Source of the DNA: Triparma columacea
Lineage: Eukaryota > Sar > Bolidophyceae > Parmales > Triparmaceae
Reading direction: 5' to 3'
Assembly (NCBI GenBank): GCA_030267965.1
Contig: BRYA01000423.1
Coordinates: 1-18,993 of the forward strand
DNA: 18,993 nt
Shown here: piece after piece, positions 17,814 through 18,993 of the stretch
Layout of the letters: each line of letters opens with the position of its first letter
Numbering within the stretch: the first letter of the stretch is position 1
Position numbers and translations under genes: made by a program
Notes under the pieces: model-generated
The model's database searches: none
Seen by the model: only the letters and a program-made list of their open reading frames with translations
Told to the model about the DNA's origin: nothing

Positions 17814-18393
17814 CCCCCCCCCCTCCCCCTTGACCCAACTTGCCGCGCTCACCTTCTTCTCCTGGTAGAAATTGTCCTTCTTGGCCTCTCCTAAATTAAC
17901 GATCTTCGGGCATCCGTCTCTATCCTTCTCGAGCTGCGTGCACTCCCTGCAATAGTATGCGTCTGTGACTCCCTGGTTGTCGCAGATCACGCACTTGCCG
18001 CCGTTGGAGGTGCCGCCACCGCCCTGGCCGTAGCTACACTCGTCGCAGACGTGGACGAGAGTGTGAGGGTTCACGAAGGAATCACAGATGGGGCACTGGG
18101 GTGGAGGGTGGAGGGAGGGGTGGGGATTAGGTTTTGGTTTTAGAAAACTCATACCGAAAGCCTCAATCTTGCGTCTTTCAACCCCCTGTTCCCCCTTTCC
18201 CCTACAAAATACTCCCCTCCCCTAATCCTCCCCACCGCCATCGACTGTCTTGTTCTCTCTCCCGCCCGTGACCATGTGTGGCGTGTTAGTCCTCCCTTAT
18301 TCTCACCTTTCCGTCGCATTTATAGCACAGCCTTCCGATACTAAGGCCTGGCTGACGGCGACAGAATATAAGGTCGGCGTGATGCTTCGCCAT
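17556..18393 (-). CDS. PHF5A: PHF5A / SF3b14b / Rds3-type splicing factor (116 aa, 3 exons)
   Basis: Exons are 18393-18307 (29 aa), 18095-17853 (81 aa) and 17576-17556 (YGFKKR plus stop). Exon 1 begins [16 protein letters not shown] and ends CYKCDGK; exon 2 begins CPICDSF and ends YQEKK. Junctions are phase 0 with GTGAG donors. Order, start, cysteine pairs and the KYGFKKR end match the highly conserved PHF5A family, a small zinc-knot subunit of the U2 snRNP SF3b complex that helps form the branch-point adenosine pocket. Human PHF5A has 110 residues; the extra length here is mainly a Gly-rich insert ([11 protein letters not shown]) before the KCVICDNQG segment. A cysteine seen in the human protein after the CDSYVRP segment appears as His here. 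Orientation is the same as the SET gene downstream. Confidence 0.97.
17577..17852 (-). other. PHF5A intron 2 (276 nt) with microsatellite
   Basis: Donor GAGAAG|GTGAGC at 17852, acceptor CTTCCTTCAG|TAC at 17577, branch CCCTAACC (CTAAC complement at 17612-17616) and a clear pyrimidine tract. It contains the CA/CG repeat near its donor. Confidence 0.93.
17687..17812. repeat. (CA)n/(CG)n microsatellite, alternating purine-pyrimidine
   Basis: About 125 bases of almost pure alternating purine-pyrimidine: CA runs, a central CGCGCACGCGCGCGCATACG block, then CA again, followed by nine or more C. Such sequence is prone to Z-DNA. It lies wholly inside PHF5A intron 2, appearing as TG repeats in the pre-mRNA. 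Confidence 0.97.
18096..18306 (-). other. PHF5A intron 1 (211 nt)
   Basis: Donor GGAAAG|GTGAGA at 18306 and acceptor CCACCCCAG|TGC at 18096, with CCTAATCC as a likely branch site and a long pyrimidine tract. Splicing joins CDGK to CPIC exactly as in the family. Confidence 0.95.
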
Positions 18394-18395
18394 GG

Positions 18396-18546
18396 CTTGT
18401 TTGGAGGAGTGTTGGCAGAAGTAAAATCAGTGGAAGGGAAGTTTGAGGGTTGGGGGGTGATTAGGGGGGAGGTAACGTTGACAGGGTAAGTAATTAGGTC
18501 CTTATAGGTGTTGGCGTGTAGGCATAGTGTAATAAATCGTACTTAC
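18396..18546 (-). other. Possible 5' UTR intron of PHF5A
   Basis: On the minus strand a perfect donor, TGCCAG|GTAAGT, sits at 18546. An acceptor-like AACAAG lies two bases before the PHF5A ATG, preceded by a CACTGAT branch-like motif and a pyrimidine-rich run, giving a 151-nt intron. The donor is strong and the acceptor moderate. No coding frame constrains the prediction. Confidence 0.4.
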
Positions 18547-18993
18547 CTGGCAGAAAAGTGTGCTGAAGCTTGAGAATGGAAAAAGGTGAAACAAGTGGGA
18601 AGGAGTGGATTCGGACCAAGAAGGCGATTTTCACTTTCCAATAATAAATCTTATCAATATAGGTAAGGCAGACAACAATGACGATGATAACCCTTGTCAA
18701 GGCTTTCACAAGTTGTTATTTATCCTATCGTTGATTTTTATCTCCTATTCACGTCAAGTTCAAGCTATTTCCCCTCTATAATCACGGTCGAGACTGAGAT
18801 TCATTGGGTTTGGATTATTCGTCTCATAGACGAGATAATACTACTTTCGTCTATATTTACGATGTTATTAGTACCATATTGGGGTTTATATCGGGCAGAG
18901 AACCGCAATTGACGCCGAAATGACTCATTCCTTGAGGATCTTCACAATCCCTCTCCCTAGTTCTTCGTCAATCATACCACACTAACCCTGCTT
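18547..18993. other. Right-hand flank without a supportable gene
   Basis: Upstream of PHF5A the sequence becomes AT-rich and holds only short frames with no protein character. It contains an imperfect palindrome at 18814-18839. It probably holds the PHF5A promoter and the approach to the next gene beyond the window. Confidence 0.5.
18814..18839. repeat. Imperfect inverted repeat
   Basis: ATTAT-T-CGTCT-CAT-AGACG-AG-ATAAT forms two stacked 5-bp stems with a small internal bulge and a 3-nt loop. It could be a protein-binding palindrome or chance; no gene depends on it. Confidence 0.5.

Noticed and set aside
17620..17870. Frames made of Thr-His or Cys-Val repeats
   Set aside because: They are translations of the CA/TG microsatellite within an intron.
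18536..18700. Possible U1 snRNA, because ACTTACCTGGCAG matches the U1 5' end
   Set aside because: The following sequence lacks the stem-loop I and II consensus loops and a clear Sm site. The same bases read on the minus strand as a perfect splice donor (TGCCAG|GTAAGT) upstream of PHF5A, which fits better.

Overview
This is the left end of a chromosome of a small, compact nuclear genome. It opens with ten CCCTAA-type repeats (TTAGGG on the G-strand) in the orientation expected of a true terminus. Nuclear identity follows from spliceosomal introns, a PHF5A splicing factor, a SET histone methyltransferase, a cyclin/CDK-like module and EF-hand and PDZ proteins. A very long START-domain/membrane protein, few short introns with CTAAC branch sites, and tight gene spacing suggest a unicellular stramenopile alga, perhaps a bolidophyte/parmalean. 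That placement is inference.

Layout. 1-62 telomere; about 89-377 a degenerate 69-bp subtelomeric repeat; 420-7982 (minus) a single-exon gene for a 2520-residue protein with several START-like regions and two tandem copies of a multi-pass membrane module; 7983-9210 a divergent intergenic region with an AT-rich core; 9211-10253 (plus) a PDZ gene whose second exon does not join in frame; 10353-11819 (plus) a four-EF-hand coiled-coil protein; 11920-17250 (minus) what I read as one four-exon gene; 17556-18393 (minus) a three-exon PHF5A gene; 18394-18993 upstream sequence with no gene I can support.

The main result is the 11920-17250 locus. It looks at first like three separate reading frames: an AWS-SET-postSET methyltransferase, an unknown 223-residue ORF, and a cyclin plus CDK-like ORF. 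Three short introns (118, 82 and 82 nt), each with a GTGAGR donor, a CTAAC branch motif and an AG acceptor, join them without breaking frame into one 1682-residue protein: SET methyltransferase, Tudor-like region, unknown region, double cyclin box, CDK-like pseudokinase lacking the HRD and DFG aspartates. H3K36 methylation and cyclin K/T-CDK phosphorylation of RNA polymerase II are coupled in other eukaryotes, so a physical fusion of the two would be a striking arrangement. It is predicted from splice signals only.

Other points of interest are the giant gene read directly toward the telomere about 360 bp away, its 1.85-kb internal duplication, a triplicated 21-bp coding repeat ending in a perfect hairpin, and a 21-nt terminal coding exon in PHF5A behind a Z-DNA-prone CA/CG microsatellite.
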